NCBI RefSeq assembly: GCF_036323735.1
Contig: NC_086022.1
Location: 64,848,702 to 64,912,701 of the forward strand
Length of the DNA: 64,000 nt
Direction: 5' to 3'
From: Rattus norvegicus
Taxonomy: Eukaryota > Chordata > Mammalia > Rodentia > Muridae
Part shown: positions 14,001-29,093 of the stretch, piece by piece
Layout of the letters: each line of letters begins with the position of its first letter
How positions within the stretch are numbered: position 1 is the stretch's first letter
Notes under the pieces: model-generated
What the model saw: only the letters and a program-made list of their open reading frames with translations
What the model was told of the DNA's origin: nothing
Databases searched by the model: none
Translations under genes and position numbers: made by a program

Positions 14001-17000
14001 TTTAGGACTTGAAAGCATAGAACCCACCAAACAAAAATAATACTGAGCCAGGAATGGTCATACATGCCTGTAATTATGATGAGCAGTTGGGAGGCTAAGG
14101 TAGGGGGCTATGTTTGAGACTTGCCTTGGTTACATTGCAAGATTATCTTAAGACAAAAATAAAACTGAATTTGAAAACCTTCTTTTGAAAGATTTATTTT
14201 TAAATTTTGTATATATGTGTATACCTGTATTTACATGCACCACGTGCCTGCAGAAGCCTGGGAAGAGAACGGCAGAGCCCATGAAATTTCATTGTAGGGC
14301 AGTTGTGAGCTGTCGTGTGGTCCCGGGAACCAAACCAGGATCTGCTGCAAGAGTGGGACGTTCCCTTAACTATGGAGCCATCTCTCAATCCCCTTAAACT
14401 TGTTTTAAGTATGTGATTCATAGCCTTAATTATATGTCAAGGCAAGCGCTCTACCAGCTGTCTTATCACATATCATAAAATTATGTAATATGGGTTTAAG
14501 TATGTATTTTTTGGAGTAAAAATTGTTTTTTTTTAATGAATTGTTATATATTTGAATTACTTTTCAAAACAAAATACTAAGTGACACTGATGTTAAATTG
14601 CGGCAGACTTGAGAAATTACTCTGGTAATGAACTTTCTTTTTCTTTTCTTTTTATTTTTTTTGGAGACAATGTCTCACTATGTATTCCTGGCCAGCCTGG
14701 AACTTGTGTATATCAGGCTAGCCTGGAATTCACAGAGATCCTTTGTCTCCTGAGTGCTTGGGTTTAAAGGCATGTACCCCATCTGGCATAAATGAAAATT
14801 TTATTGTTCTCTCAATTTTCCATACACATAAAATAACTTCTTTTTTGTATCCTCTTTTTCTTTCATATTTTATGTTCTGGTTATGATACTGATTCAGCAA
14901 TTACTGACTTTGTTTCATGAGGAAGTATCTGAAATTTATGGAATTTTCTGATCTTGTGTTAGAACTATGGGAGATGAAATTTATTTGTTTAAATTCTAGA
15001 GTATGAAATCTCTATGCTGAATCAAATGTCATGGCTTATGAAGACTGCCTCAATAGAGCTAAGAGTGACGTCTCTGAATCGCCAGCGCTCACACACACAG
15101 AGGCTTCTGCATCTCTTACTGGATGACCTGCCGGTGAAGCCGTACTCTGGTGAGCACTGAGGAGGCTCGTCTTAGCGTAGCTGTGACTTTAGATGACACT
15201 GCTTCTTCCCAGCTCTAGTATATTATCTGGAAAGCAATTAAAATTGTTCTTTGATGTCACTTTATTTTCCTTTTAACGAATTTGCAATACAAAATAGTGA
15301 AATTTGTTATACTGAATCATCATGACCCAAGCTATTTCACTGGATATTACACATGCAAATTAAACCTAAGCTTCTTTTTAATCATCTCCTTAATATGATG
15401 GGGTCTTGCTAGTTGTGAAATTCTGATTATTCTCTGTAGAGTTTTGAGTGGGTAAAATTGTGATGGGAAAAGGTAGATGAACATTGCTAGTAAGTCCTTG
15501 TAATTTTGCATCTTTATCCATTTACAAAAAGCTCTTTGACACAGAAATAAAATATATTATGTTTGCCATCTTCAAGTAAATGTAATTTTAAAGTGTACTT
15601 TTCCTTTTCTGATCTATTGCTATTGGTGCTCCAACAGATGGTGAAGGAGGAATGGAAGATGAAAATAGATCTGTCTCTGGGTTCCTTCATTTTGACACTG
15701 CCACAAAAGGTGAGGCCCTTGGAATTGTAGTACATTATAGACATATTATGCAGCTTAAAACTGCAGGATAATTTACTGGTGTCTCTAGGTTTGGACCTAC
15801 ATAGACGAGATATGTAAAGGATTGTTTGTTGTCAATTGCGAAGGGTTACAGAGCAGAGGAGAAGTTATCTTAGTGAGTGGCCGTGTCAGAAACAAGTGAG
15901 ATTGGGATTTCAGCAGGGTTGTTGGTTTCAGAGCATAGCATGCGAATGAGCTAAGTCTGGTTTGTTCTTCTCTTCAGTGCCTCAAGTACAGTTTATTTAC
16001 TTCTTGTTTCTAGTGCGTCGAAAAATTCTAAGTATTCTTGATTCGATTGACTTCAGTCAGGAGATTCCTGAGCCTTTGCAGCTGGATTTTTTTGACCGTG
16101 CCCAGATTGAGCAAGTCATTGCCAATTGTGAGCACAAGAATTTACAGGGGCAGACGGTCTGCAATGTCAAGGTGAGGGCTGCTCCCCAGAGCCTGCAGTA
16201 ACTGGTTCAGACACCGAGCTGTCAGAAAAATTAACCGTACATATGTGTATATAGTAACATGTTGCTGGTTTCTGCTGTTAGTTTCTGGGCTGTTGTGTCT
16301 ACAGTGAGAAGTCAAACTGAATAAATGCGCTTCCTTGCAAGCTTTGCCATCAGTCTTTCTCTAGGGGTTTCCCATAGCTAGGACTACAGAGTAGTTTTCA
16401 GTGCTTAGTTCTCTACCAAATGAATGATAGCAGCCTCAGCAGAATGAGGAGGGTATTGAGGCCCCCAGCACTAAAATACTGCCCCAGCTCTGAGGTACTA
16501 CTTTCTGAAAGGAGCCGGATGGCTAATGTTTTTGTGTGCAAATTGGACTATGCAGTTAATGATACATTGTGTGCAGAGATACCTGGACCTTTTCCAGTTA
16601 GGGTGGGCTATGGTAATTGCTATGTGTCATTCACCCACCATCTGATACTGTTTTTCTCTTTTTCACTAATTATTTAGCTTCTTCATAGGGTTCTCGTAGC
16701 TGAAGTCAATGCTCTTCAGGGTATGGCAGCAATAGGCCAGAGGCCGCTGCTGATGGAGGTAAGCTCTGTGTTAGCTTGACACCTTCAGCTGTTTGTGTGC
16801 TGTACTACTTAATTTGTTTGCTTAAAAAGCTGTAAATGCGTATGTAATTAGTACGTGGCTTAAACATTAAGCTTTCAGAGAGGGCTGGTGAAATGACTCA
16901 GTAAGTAAAGGCACTTGCTGCCAAGCTGGATGGCTTGAGTTTGATCTTCAGAACCCACAGAGTGGGAGAAAGGAAGTGACTCACAGAAGCTGTTTGTTGG

Positions 17001-17061
17001 TCCCTATGCATTCCTGGGGCATACATCCATGTAAGGGCATTCACACATGTGAGTGACGGAA

Positions 17062-17119
<58 letters not shown>

Positions 17120-20100
17120 ACTTTCATGGAATGTTTTGTGGTTTTATATTTTTTAATATTTCAATTTTTTAAAGTTATACAATTAATAAACATAATTTAA
17201 GTGGTTTCTGAATAACTAGAAGTATTAACAACAGGAAATTGTTTAAAATGTATTATTTCCCTGAATTTTAACCCGTTTCAATATTTATGGCTTTAGGAAA
17301 TCAGCACTATTCTTCAGTATGTCGTAGGAAGAAACAAGTTGCTGCAGTGTCTTCATGCAAAGCGGCATGCACTGGAATCCTGGAGGCAGCTGGTAGAAAT
17401 TATCCTGACAGCTTGTCCTCAGGAGCTCATTCAGGCAGAAGATCGGCAGCTGATTATTCGTGACATTTTACAAGATGTGCATGATAAGGTGATTTACTTC
17501 CTGTGTTACTTTATTGCTAGAGACTTATGTATGAGTGCATGGTATAGGTATATACATTTGCCTTTAAGCAATACGCTACCCTAATTGTTTTTTCCATTTA
17601 AGAGTAGAAGGAAAATAGAGTTTACAATACTGATATGAAAACTTTCCTTGAGAAAGATTTATTATGTACAGGAGGAGCTATGAGCTGGAATGTTTCAGAA
17701 TCATCCAGAAAGCTTTGTAAAAATAGACTGTCTTTGTTAGGGTTTCCAGTGCTGTGAAGAGACACCATGACCAAGGCAACTCTTATAAGGACAACATTTA
17801 ATAGGGGCTAGCTTATAGGTTCGGAAGTTCAGTCCATTATGGAGGGAAGCATGGCAGATTCCAGGCAGGCACAGTGCTGGAGGAGCTGAGAGTTCTACAT
17901 CTTGATCCAAAGGCATCCAGAAGGAGACTGACTCATGGGCAGCTAGGAGGAGGAGCTCTTACATACAGGACAGAGCCCAAGCATAGGACCTCAAAGTCCA
18001 CTTCCTCCAACAAAGCCACACCTCCTGATATGCCATTTCCCCATGAACCAAGTTTATTCAAACCTACATACACGTAGGCAGATCTTACCTAGAACTACTG
18101 AATATGATTCTGGTAGTACAAAAAAATTAAGCTTTCATGAAATACCATGAATGTATATTTCAAAGCAAAAACTGCATGGAATTCTGATAAGAATTAACAC
18201 CTGTTTACCATTTTTCTCTTTGAATAGTTCTTACATTTGCTTTGTTTTGTTTGTTTTGGGACAGGGTTTCATGGTATAGCTTTGACTGTCTTGGAATTTG
18301 ATCTATAGATCAGATATGTCTTGAACTCACAGTGATCTGCTTGTCTCCCAAGAGCTAAAATAAAGATGTGCACCACCACCACCCAGCTTAGTTCTTCGAT
18401 TTGGGGGGATAGGATAGGGTTCCACATAGGGTTTCTTTGTGTGTATCCCTGACTGTCCTGGAACTCATTCTGACCTCCAACTCAAAGACATCCTCCTGCC
18501 TCTGCCTCCCAAGTGATGGGATCAAAGACATGTGCCACCACTGCTCCCCCCGCCCCTGCACCCCTCCCTAGTTCTCATATTCTTAAGGTAGTTGTAAAGC
18601 TGTATGTGTATGAGACTTACTGAGTTCTGGTGGAAGCTGGTCTCACTGTCCCCCTTTGTACTTTAAGGTGCTGGATGATGAAGCCGCACAGGAGCTAATG
18701 CCAGTGGTTGCCGGTGCTGTGTTCACCCTGACTGCTCACCTAAGCCAGGCTGTGCGCACGGAACAGAAGCAGCCATTGGTCTCAGGACCTGCAGAGGCCC
18801 ATTATGCTTTCATGCTTGATAGTTCTTTCACCTCAGCTCCTGCAGCAGAGAGCCAGCCGGTGGGCTTTGCTTCTATTGGAGATTCTTCACTTCATATCAT
18901 ACTGAAGAAACTGTTGGACTTCATTTTGAAGACAGGTTTTCCATCTACATTTTCTAAGCATTACGACTTTGTTCTGGCTTTGAGTGAAAAGTCTTCACTT
19001 GATGGCATGCATGTCTCTGTCTCTAGGTGGTGGCTTCCAGCGTGTAAGGACTCACCTGTATGGCTCGCTGCTTTATTACTTACAGATTGCCCAGAGACCA
19101 GATGAGCCGGACACATTAGAAGCTGGTAAAGTCAGACTGATTTTTATTCTTTTTTTTTTTTTTTTTTTTTCGGAGCTGGGGACCGAACCCAGGGCCTTGT
19201 GCTTGCTAGGCAAGCGCTCTACCACTGAGCTAAACCCCCAACCCCTTTATTCTTTTTTTAAAGATGGTAACTTCAAAAATCTAAGTCACTCCTCCATCTT
19301 TTGACTCAGCACATCTACAATTAGTACGTTTTGACATAGCTATTAGATTGCTGTAAAGTGGAGGACACATGTTTAGTTTTTAAGAGTTATGAGACTAGTA
19401 CATAAACACGGTAAGAAAATAACACTTCAGTGATTCTCTAGTTTTAGAGTTGAACTGCACTGTACTGTTTGTAGGGTTGGACACTGTACAGTACCTAGCT
19501 ACTGGGGTCTTAGAAAACGGCTGTTGTTCTATAGCAAGACTCTGATGCTTAAGCAATTTTTTTATTTATAGGCTTAAAGATTCTAATACTTCACTATCAC
19601 AAATAGTGCTTCAAAAATCCTCATACTTGTTAAGAAGATTTGTGGTAGAATTCTCATGTGAAGCAGTATGCAGTTTTACTTTAATAATTTTTTTTAGAAT
19701 GGCCATCTAAAATGGTTTTACCAGTATAAATGCTCATCTGTAGTATATATATTTTTTATATTAATGTGAAGGTTGTTAATGAAAAGATAAATTCAAGGTA
19801 GAACTTCTTCATTTAAAGGAAGGCACAGCTAGAGACATGGCTCAGCGGTTAAGAACACTTGCTGCTCTTACAGAGGATGGGAATTCAGAGTCCAGCACTC
19901 ACTTGTAACAAACCCATAATTCCATGTCTGGGGGATCCAAGTTTCTCATGGTTGCCTGCTCATACATGTGCGTAAACAAATATAAATCAAAAAGGAAGAT
20001 GTTTAAAATGCTGAGCTGAGCAGATTGGCACATGTTTGAAATGCTACTCTGCAGGACTAAACATTAAATTACCTTCAAACAAAATTACTGCTTTTATTGG

Positions 20101-23100
20101 GTATATTTATGGAGCATTTGGAAGACTTGTGGAACTTGCTAATTTTCTATTTTAAGGGAGATTTTTGTCTAAATTGTATCTGAACCTTCTTAGCCAAACC
20201 ATATGTTTAAATTACCTTTATAATGAAATTTTTTATTGTTAATTTTATTTCAATTACAACTATTTTGCTCTTATTTTTAGTAATTCCAACTAAACTATGT
20301 TGAGAACTTGTCAGTGGCCTCGTCTAATGATAGGCTTTCACTGTACTGTTTTTTATGAATGTTTGTTTTGAGTGTGGTTTCTCTCATATCATCCTGTGGT
20401 GGCCATGTGCTTTGGAAGATAACAGCAGCCAACAGTAGATGAACAGGGGTCCTCGATGTGTACATTTATATACTTTCTTTATGTGTCTGGGGTTTATGCA
20501 TGTCTGTGCACAGTATGTCTCAGGTCAGGAGAAAGCATCAGATCCCTTGGAACTGGAGTTACAGATTGTCGTGAGCTGCCATGCAGATGCTAGGAATCAA
20601 CCCAGGGGCTCTGCAAGAGCAGCCGGTGCTCTTAAGCACTGAGCCATCTGTACATGTACAGCCCCTGTGTGCAGATATTTTTAAGTCAAGAAAAATAAAT
20701 AGTTTAAAGAAGCCTTTGGAGTAATCAAGCTTCCCCCCCCCCCCCTTACAACATACTTGGAATAGTCATCAAGATGACAGCTTATTTCTATGCAGATTGG
20801 ATGTCTGTCTACCCCAGGCAAACTTAGGACTTGGTGCTGTGTGATCATAAGTGTGTGTGGCACGCCTGGTTCACAGCAGTACTTTAGTGCTGGGCACTCT
20901 GGAGACTGGAGACTGAGGCAGGCAGATCTCTCTGAGTTGGAGACTGGACTTGTCTACAAAGTGAATTCCAGGACATTCAGGCTGTCATACACAGAAACCC
21001 TGCCATGAAAAAGCAAACACAAACAAACAAAAACCAAAAAAAAACCCCAAAATGATGAGCCTCCCTCCCATGATAGTTCAGAAATTACTACAAGTGTTAG
21101 AGAGGAAAGTCATGAAATTGCTTTGAATTAAAAACTTGTTTTATTTGACTATGGAAATTTTGTAGTTTGAATGACTCTTAATGAAACGTTATGTTCACTA
21201 TTATTTATATATTTAAATTACCCTTATAAGTGATAGTTTTTAATTTTAATAAATATCTCAATTATAAAACCCTAAAGATTAAAACTTTGTTTTGTTTTTT
21301 GAGGGAGATTTCTATCTGTATTATAACTTTTCCTTCTTAGCCAAAGTTTCAAAGATGGCAATAAAATATAAGAAAAATTGATAAGCAGGACAAATACAAG
21401 TAATCATTTCTCTTGGAGTACCTGATTAATTTTCACTTTTGAAATTGTGTTATTAGTGTACATGTGTGACACATGCTCCTAAAGTTCATGTCTGGACTCA
21501 TTGATCGGGTCTTTTGTGTAATAGATCTCTGTCGTTGGATATGAGATATTATTAGTTGCTAAATGGGTTTTTACTGGACTTTTCTGTTTTAATCCCTGTA
21601 GCTAAGAAAACTATGTGGGAAAGGCTGACTGCCCCTGAAGATGTGTTTAGTAAATTACAGCGAGAAAACATGGCTATCATTGAGAGTTACGGCGCTGCGC
21701 TCATGGAGGTGGTCTGTCGAGATGCTTGCGACGGTCATGAGATTGGAAGGGTAAAATATCATTGTGTAGAACTGCTACTGAATATTGTGTATTTACGAAA
21801 GTATATACTGAGTCAGCTTTTAAAATGTATGTTGTTATGTATTATACTGAGTGTGCTCATGTGCTATGATTTGTAGCTTCTGTTTTGTTTCTCTGTGTTT
21901 TGTTTGTGTGGCACTTAAACTCAGAATTTCTCCTTAAAATTACCTTTGCTAAGTTTGAGGTTTGTAGGAAGGACAACATGGGTAGAAACAATAGGAATCC
22001 TGCCTGGTAGATCTGTGGTCAGTTCCTCTTCTGCTGGAAGTGTTCTGTTTGGTATTGTATGGAGGGGATTTGCACTTTCCCCTCAGTACGGCATTGTGGC
22101 TCACACAGTGAGGCGGAAGATCCCCATGGTATGCCCTGTAGTACTCACACTCTATTATGTCACAGCCAAGGGGAAAATAAGAAATAAGATAAATGCAAAC
22201 CGGAAAGCAATCTCTTCATTATGCTTAAGTCGTCGTCATCATCATTGTCGTCGTCATCATCATCATCATTATTTAATCTCTTTTTACAGTCCAGTTGTTA
22301 TCCTCCTCCCAGTCTACCCTCCAACAACTGTGCTTAAGTTTTTAAAGTACTTAGAACAAAACATAGAACAAAACACTGGGAGAATATAGATCAAAAAGGC
22401 TTTAACTATGGCTATTAGATTATATATAATATATATTTTTAATACTTTTCCAAGACTTCTCTAGAAGTAATAGTTGAAGGGACACATGGTAACTGTAGAG
22501 TTGGCTCGGCAGTTTAGAGTGCTTACTGTTCTTGGCATGAACCTAGGTTCAGCTTTCAGCATAGACAGTGGGCAGCTCGCAGCATCTGTGACACCATTTC
22601 CAGGGACCGCAGCCTTTCCTGACCTTCATGGTGCATATAAATAACCTCATACAGGCATCCACACGTATATTCTCAAAAAATTAATTTTCCTTTCTCTCTA
22701 ACAAGTGGTGTCTGGGTTTGCATAAAATATAAATGCTATTATTTTAAATGTAGGTTTTGCTTCAGAATTAAAACTTGACACTGAAGATTTTCTTTATGTC
22801 AAGAAATTGAGATTCTAGGTATATACAATTTCCAACCTCCCCCCAAAACAGTGAAATTGTATTATATACATTCTTGTAAGAAGAAGTTGTAAGTGCCCCA
22901 AGTAAAGGCTGTGGCTATTGGTGGTTTTGGTAGCCATCCACATGTTAAGGCTTTAACTCCGATTCTTTTCTTCTGTAGATGCTGGCCCTGGCTCTCCTTG
23001 ATCGGATTGTCTCTGTGGACAAGCAGCAGCAGTGGCTCTTGTACCTTTCTAACAGTGGCTATTTGAAGGTCCTTGTAGACAGCTTGCTGGAAGATGATCG

Positions 23101-26100
23101 CACTCTACAGAGCTTGCTGACTCCACAGCCTCCTCTCTTAAAAGCCCTTTATACCTATGAGTCCAAGATGGTAAGGTTGTATGGATGCTGGACTTCATAG
23201 GTCAGCAGGTCTTCTTCTGGGGCTGCAGATGTTCACTGGAAGGCAGCTGTGCGACTGCTAGGCCACTGGTGCACCCTGAGTATCTCTGTTATGTAAGCTG
23301 CCCTTAAGTTAAGCTTTACTTTGTGCTAGCAATGCGTCTTTCAGTGTGAAGGTGGCCTGTGACGATCCCAGGTTAGAGGGTAGGGTCCTGCTGCCTGCTT
23401 GCTCACTGCGGCTGCTGCTGAGGTCGCATGGCAGCCAGGGTTCATGGGAAGGGAACAGTGCCTAAACACTGTTTACTTTGTCATTCCTTCCCTCCAGGTC
23501 TGCAGTCTCTCCATGTTACATTTCTTGCATAATGTCACACTAGTGGACGTCTTAGACTCTTCACGCATATCTACTAAATACCTAGTATACACGCAGTGTG
23601 ATAGACACACTAGAAATGAGCCCAGCAAACCCGCCTGACCTGCTGACAGAAACTATATTTGAGTTGAATAATTCAGTCATAATAATGTACAATTTTCAGG
23701 CACTTTGCACCCCACCCCCCAGAGTTCTCATAAAAATCTTATGAGAAAAGAGGTACTGTGTGTCCTTGTAGCTAGCTCAGGATTTCCTCTCACAGTGATT
23801 AATAAGGAATGAACTGAGAGTGTCTTGTTTCCTTATGAGGGCTAGGACATGGTTTCAGCACTGATATTTTCCCTTTTGTAACTTTGTAGGCATTTCTCAC
23901 AAGAGTGGCTAAGCTACAGCAAGGTTCATTAGAACTCCTAAGATCAGGGGTGATTGTGAGGCTGGCACAGTGCCAAGTCTATGATATGCGCCCAGAAGTG
24001 GACTCTCATAGGTAAGTGTCCATATGAACCAGTTTGCTTAAGCTCTTAGCAAAGAATTGTTAAGGATAATGAAAATCCCAAAGATTATTTTCCTAGTGGA
24101 TGGGCTGTATGGCTGTCTTGCCTGCCTCTGTCATTACCAATCAGTGGAAGTTTCCTAGTGGGGTGGGGCCTAATTCCGTTTTAGAAGAGTAGCCCAGTAT
24201 GAGGAAAGGGTGAGGATTCTGTTAGTGTTGCCTTGACAGTCTTACTATTGTATATGAGTTCCATAGAAGCTCGTTTTAATTAGGGGTCTTTTAAAATATA
24301 ATAGTACAGTTAAACCTTGTTGGCTGGTGTGTAGTGCACACCTACTTGAAAGCCCAGCAGTTGGGAGGCTGAGGCAGAAGGATGTGAGTTCAAGGCTAGC
24401 CTGGGTCAAGCTTTAAATTTTTCAGGATATGTCAATTCAGTTTGGATATGGAACATTTAGTTTCGTTTTGTTTTTTAATTTTATTTTTCGGAGTGTGTGC
24501 AGCTTGCAGGCACTGCAGTGTGTACGTAGGTCAGACAACAACTTTTGGGAGTTGCTTCCTTCCTTCCAGTGTGGAATCCAGAGACTGGGTTGTAAGGTTT
24601 GCACGGCCGGCAAGAAATCAGTTTACCAGTAGAGCCTTCCTATTGGCACTTGCTATTTTTCCTGTCCGTCTACAGGATGGCATTGTTAGGTAGGCTGTGT
24701 ATATTCCTAGCAATAAAAATATTTAAGGTGGGCTTAGTTATTGTTTAAACTCCATTGCCAAAATGATATCTGAGCTTTTTAGGCTTAACACAGAACCGTG
24801 TTTCCTCATGAGAGGAGAAAGGATTGTTTGGTTTTAAGTTTTAGACAGGAAAGTTACTGTTTTCTCTGTATGTAAAGAGAGTCAAGCCAAATTTTTTTGA
24901 GATCCTGGTGTAGAATTGTTGGTCTGTACAGAGCTTCTTACTTCCTTCTGCTTCTGTTCCTCTCAAAAAACATCCATTTTCTTTTGTCTAAAAATGAAAA
25001 TATAAGTGTTTACAGTTTAGAGTGGTAATGAATTGCTTAGACCATATTTAAGTGCAGTGTTGCTTTTCTCTCGGTTATTTGAAATGAAATCAAGCATGTT
25101 TGGCATGAGAGACCCACCAATATTCATCCCAACGCCTGTGGACCGATACCGGCAGATTCTCCTTCCAGCCCTCCAGCTATGCCAGGTCATCCTCACATCC
25201 AGTATGTCCCAGCACTTGCAGGCAGCAGGGCAGGTAAGAGGAGTGCTTTGTACAGAAGTCACTAATGCAGACCCGCATTTACAGATGCAGAGGCCCTGTA
25301 GATAGAAAACTCAAGTGAAGTCATGGCTGCCTGCTGTTAGCGCAAAGCTGAGCATAGAGCACAGCCCACGCACTTCACGATGGACAACCCCGACCAGCTT
25401 TGTACTTCTGTGTGAGTGGAACATTGTAGCTACATAATAGAATCCTGAAATGGAAAGCAAGGGATTGAAATTTGTTCCTGTAGAAATGCTAGCAGTTACT
25501 CTGACTCTTATAGGAATAAGCTGACATTTAATGCATTTTAGCCAGGGATTTAGAGAGGTTATAGTAGGCCTGTCTTAGTTACTTTTCTACTGCTATGACA
25601 CACACCATGACCAAGGTCAGGGCAACTTAAAAAACAAACATTTAATTGGGCTTATATTTTCAGGGAGTTAAAGAGTTCATGATGAGAGCTCACATCTTGT
25701 AGGAGGCAGAGAGAAAGCACACTGGAAATGGTATGAGTATTTTCAAAGCCCAGCCCCAGTTACACACCTCTAATAAGGCCACATCTCTTAATCCTTTCCA
25801 AACAGTTCCACCAACTGGGGACTAAGTATTCAAGTATACAAGCTTATGGGGACCATTCTCATTCAAACCAACATAAGGCCCATAGAGAATACAAACTCTA
25901 AGCCTAGTATAATGGCGCACATACTTGTAGTTCCAAGTACTAGGGAGCCTGAGGCTACAGGATAAGCTTAGTCTCTGTATTATAACTGTCTCAAAAATAA
26001 AAACAAAAACCCCCAAATTAGGCATGGCTGAACATTCCTGCCATCCAAGTACTTAGGAGGTAGAGGGTGGTGGTGAAAGAGGAGGAGGAAGAAGAAGAGG

Positions 26101-29032
26101 AGGAGGAAGAGGAAGAAGAGGAGGAGGAGGAGAGGAGAAGAGAAGCTCATTAGAGGAGGAGGAGAGATCAAGGTCTGCCTGACATGGCTGTGTGGCAATT
26201 AAAGACCTTTCTTGAAGAAAGTGTGAAAGACTGTACCATATTTGTAGGGGATTTTTTTTTAACAGCATGAGATAATTTAGCAAATATTCTATCAGAAATG
26301 TTTTCTGTAAGCATGGAAGATTATTTGTTTTCACTCCATCATGGGTCTGTAGTACTTTATTCCATTGTGGTCCTTAGGGACTATGTCCTGAGACATTTTG
26401 GTTTCTGATCATTTTGTCTGTTTTTCCTACATGACATTGAGCTGCAAAGCTGTGGTTTCTAAAGTAGTGCCTTATTTATTACACTGCAGTAGCCTAAGAG
26501 ACAGCTGAATCTTTAAACACAAGGTTTTGTTGTTTTCCTTTTTTACTAGATTAAGTGGTCTTCCCCACCCTACTCTTGGGTACACATACTCCTACACCTC
26601 CTCTACCCACCAGTGCTGGAAATTGAGTTTAGTGCCTCAGGAATGCTATTCAAGCACTCTGTCACTATGAATTGGTTTGCTATTACCAGCTTTCTGTTGG
26701 CTGTGCTAGAGTCACTGGAGGAAGAAGTTTCTTTAAAAAAGAATTGGGTTGAGATTTGGGCTTAGCAGCAGAGTGCTTTCTTTAGCGTGGGTTTGATCCC
26801 AGCACAATACCAAAAGAGACATTAAAGGTTTCATAGCTAGTGATGATAGACTATAAATGGGGACCTGTACTGAGAAACAAAATCAGCATATGTGTGCAGT
26901 GTCATCGTAAGATCCATTATTATGCATACTTAATATATGCTAATGAAATACTTTACAAAAATAAAGCGAGTGATGTGTCCTAGCAGTCTGCGATGCTTGT
27001 TTGGCCTTAGCTCTCATGGTGCAGCAAGTCTAGTCACGATGTTCCTGTGTGAGAGTGCTGAGGAGCCCTCCCTGGTGGTTCCATAGAATACCAAAGGCAG
27101 AAGTTTGGAGGGAAGAATTTCTCTTGTCCTTAGTAGCCTGCCAGAGAGAGACTGTAACAAAAACTTTTATGTGATTGAACTTTGCCACCCAAGTCCGACT
27201 TACATAGAAGGACTTCTTGATTCATTATACCCATTCATGTGAAATGCTCTTGATTCTTCTTAAGTAGTAAAAGAAGTAACATAGGTGTGTTCACAGAGTC
27301 TCCCAGTCATGGTGCCTGTCCTACCTCAGCACAGCCCTGCTATGCTCATAAGCAGACTGGAGTAGTTTAGCTCTGTGCTGACGTGGGTACCACTTCTGCT
27401 TTGAGAGGAATGAGCTGCACGTTCAGAAAGCTGCCGCTCTCTTGTTCTTCACTGCATGCAGCTGTTTACTAAAAAGATGAATTATACATGTATAATGCAA
27501 GTTCCTCCTTCTCCCTCCGTCTCTTGGCTGTTTAGGTGCTGCAGTTTCTCGTTTCACATTCTGATACCATCCAAGCGATTCTGCGCTGCCAGGATGTTAG
27601 TGCTGGCTCTTTGCAGGAATTAGCCCTGCTGACAGGAATCATAAGTAAAGCAGCGCTTCCTGGTGAGTTGATTGTGTTGAATGCAATTAATTCTTTATGA
27701 ACTGACACAGGCCCAATACAGTGAGAGTTTTATTACTTTACAGTTAGCTTGTGGAATTGGTACTGGTGACATTCAGCTGCCTTTATTTAAATAAGTTTTT
27801 ATTAATATGAACTGTATAGTCAGAGAGTTAAAGTTCAAGGAGATATTAGCAAACATAAGAATCTCATCAGCTGTATTTGGTAACTACCGTTTCAAACACT
27901 GCATTGTATGTATTGGGGTAGCAGCATGTAGAGGTGATATAGATGAGAACACCACCTTTCAACATGCTGGTTCAGAAGAATTTTACATGAGTTTAATAGG
28001 TTAAAGGCTTACTGATGAAAAAATAAAACTCTAGAAATTCCCCAAGAGTATAAAGAAATATTAGTTCTTAAAAGGATGCCATGATTAAGAAAATTGCTTA
28101 GGAAATGATGAACTTTTCCACCTTTTTCCCTTCAGTTTAATTTTTATACTGTGTAAATTCTAAAGTCAGCACCGGATGTGAGGCCTGAGACAACAGTCCT
28201 TTGTAATCCCACTCCAGCTGCAAGTCATTTTGTAATATTCCTGCTGTCTTCAGCTCTTCCTCCCTGGCCCTCACGAGTTTTCTTCTGGTTTATCTTTTGG
28301 CATTTTAAATTGTCACTGCAGGTCTCTTCTCTAAGGGAAGATGTGTGTTCACTGGGTTCCCTCATGTTTAAGGTTGTCTTGACTGCCACTGATCTTAAAT
28401 GGTAGCACAGCCTAGTGACTTTCTTCTCCTTAGCACATGCAGTGTCAATGATAATGTGTTCATGTGCCAGGCACTGCCCCTCCCCCAGCATTAAGAGGCC
28501 TAACTGTTAGTGTCCACATTTACAGGTGAGGGAACTGAAGCACAGAATGGTTAAGGAGTCCCAGGCAGTGTGACTTCTGATCCTGTTACCTTATCTAGAC
28601 TACCTCTATTTCCATGAGGCAACCCTGGTCTACTGTCTCCAACACTTTCCCTCCTTGCAGATGTCTCTGTGAGCCCTCTGGCTGGAGAGTTGATAAAGGT
28701 TGGGTGCAGTTCCTGTCAGAGAACTTGGACCCTTGTTGCTTTCAAGGAGACGGAGGTCTTCTCAGCCTGTGGACTGCCAGGGTTTCCACATTAGTCCAGG
28801 CCCCATAGAATGACTAAAACATTCCACCCTTCTTTCCTCCTCTATGTCCCAAAGTGCAGTGCAGGTGTTGTAAGGGCTTCCCCAGGTTTTCCCAAGCCTT
28901 AACCTCCTCAGTATGGTTCTTAAGGATTAGGTCTGCAAGGGTCCTATGAGTATATCCTCTTTCTTCATGCTGCTTCTGAGGGTAGGTGAGACAAGGTGAA
29001 CTTAGTCATGGTGCTTATCCTTGGAGCTTAGG

Positions 29033-29093
<61 letters not shown>

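Noticed and set aside
19171..19246. tRNA-like sequence (A and B box-like motifs)
   Set aside because: It is an ID SINE derived from BC1/tRNA-Ala with an A-rich tail, not a tRNA gene. The same holds for the copies at 37903 and 38259.
21946..22389. A 147-codon + strand open frame with a His-rich part
   Set aside because: The His run is the CAT microsatellite. The rest is intron sequence with no recognisable protein similarity.
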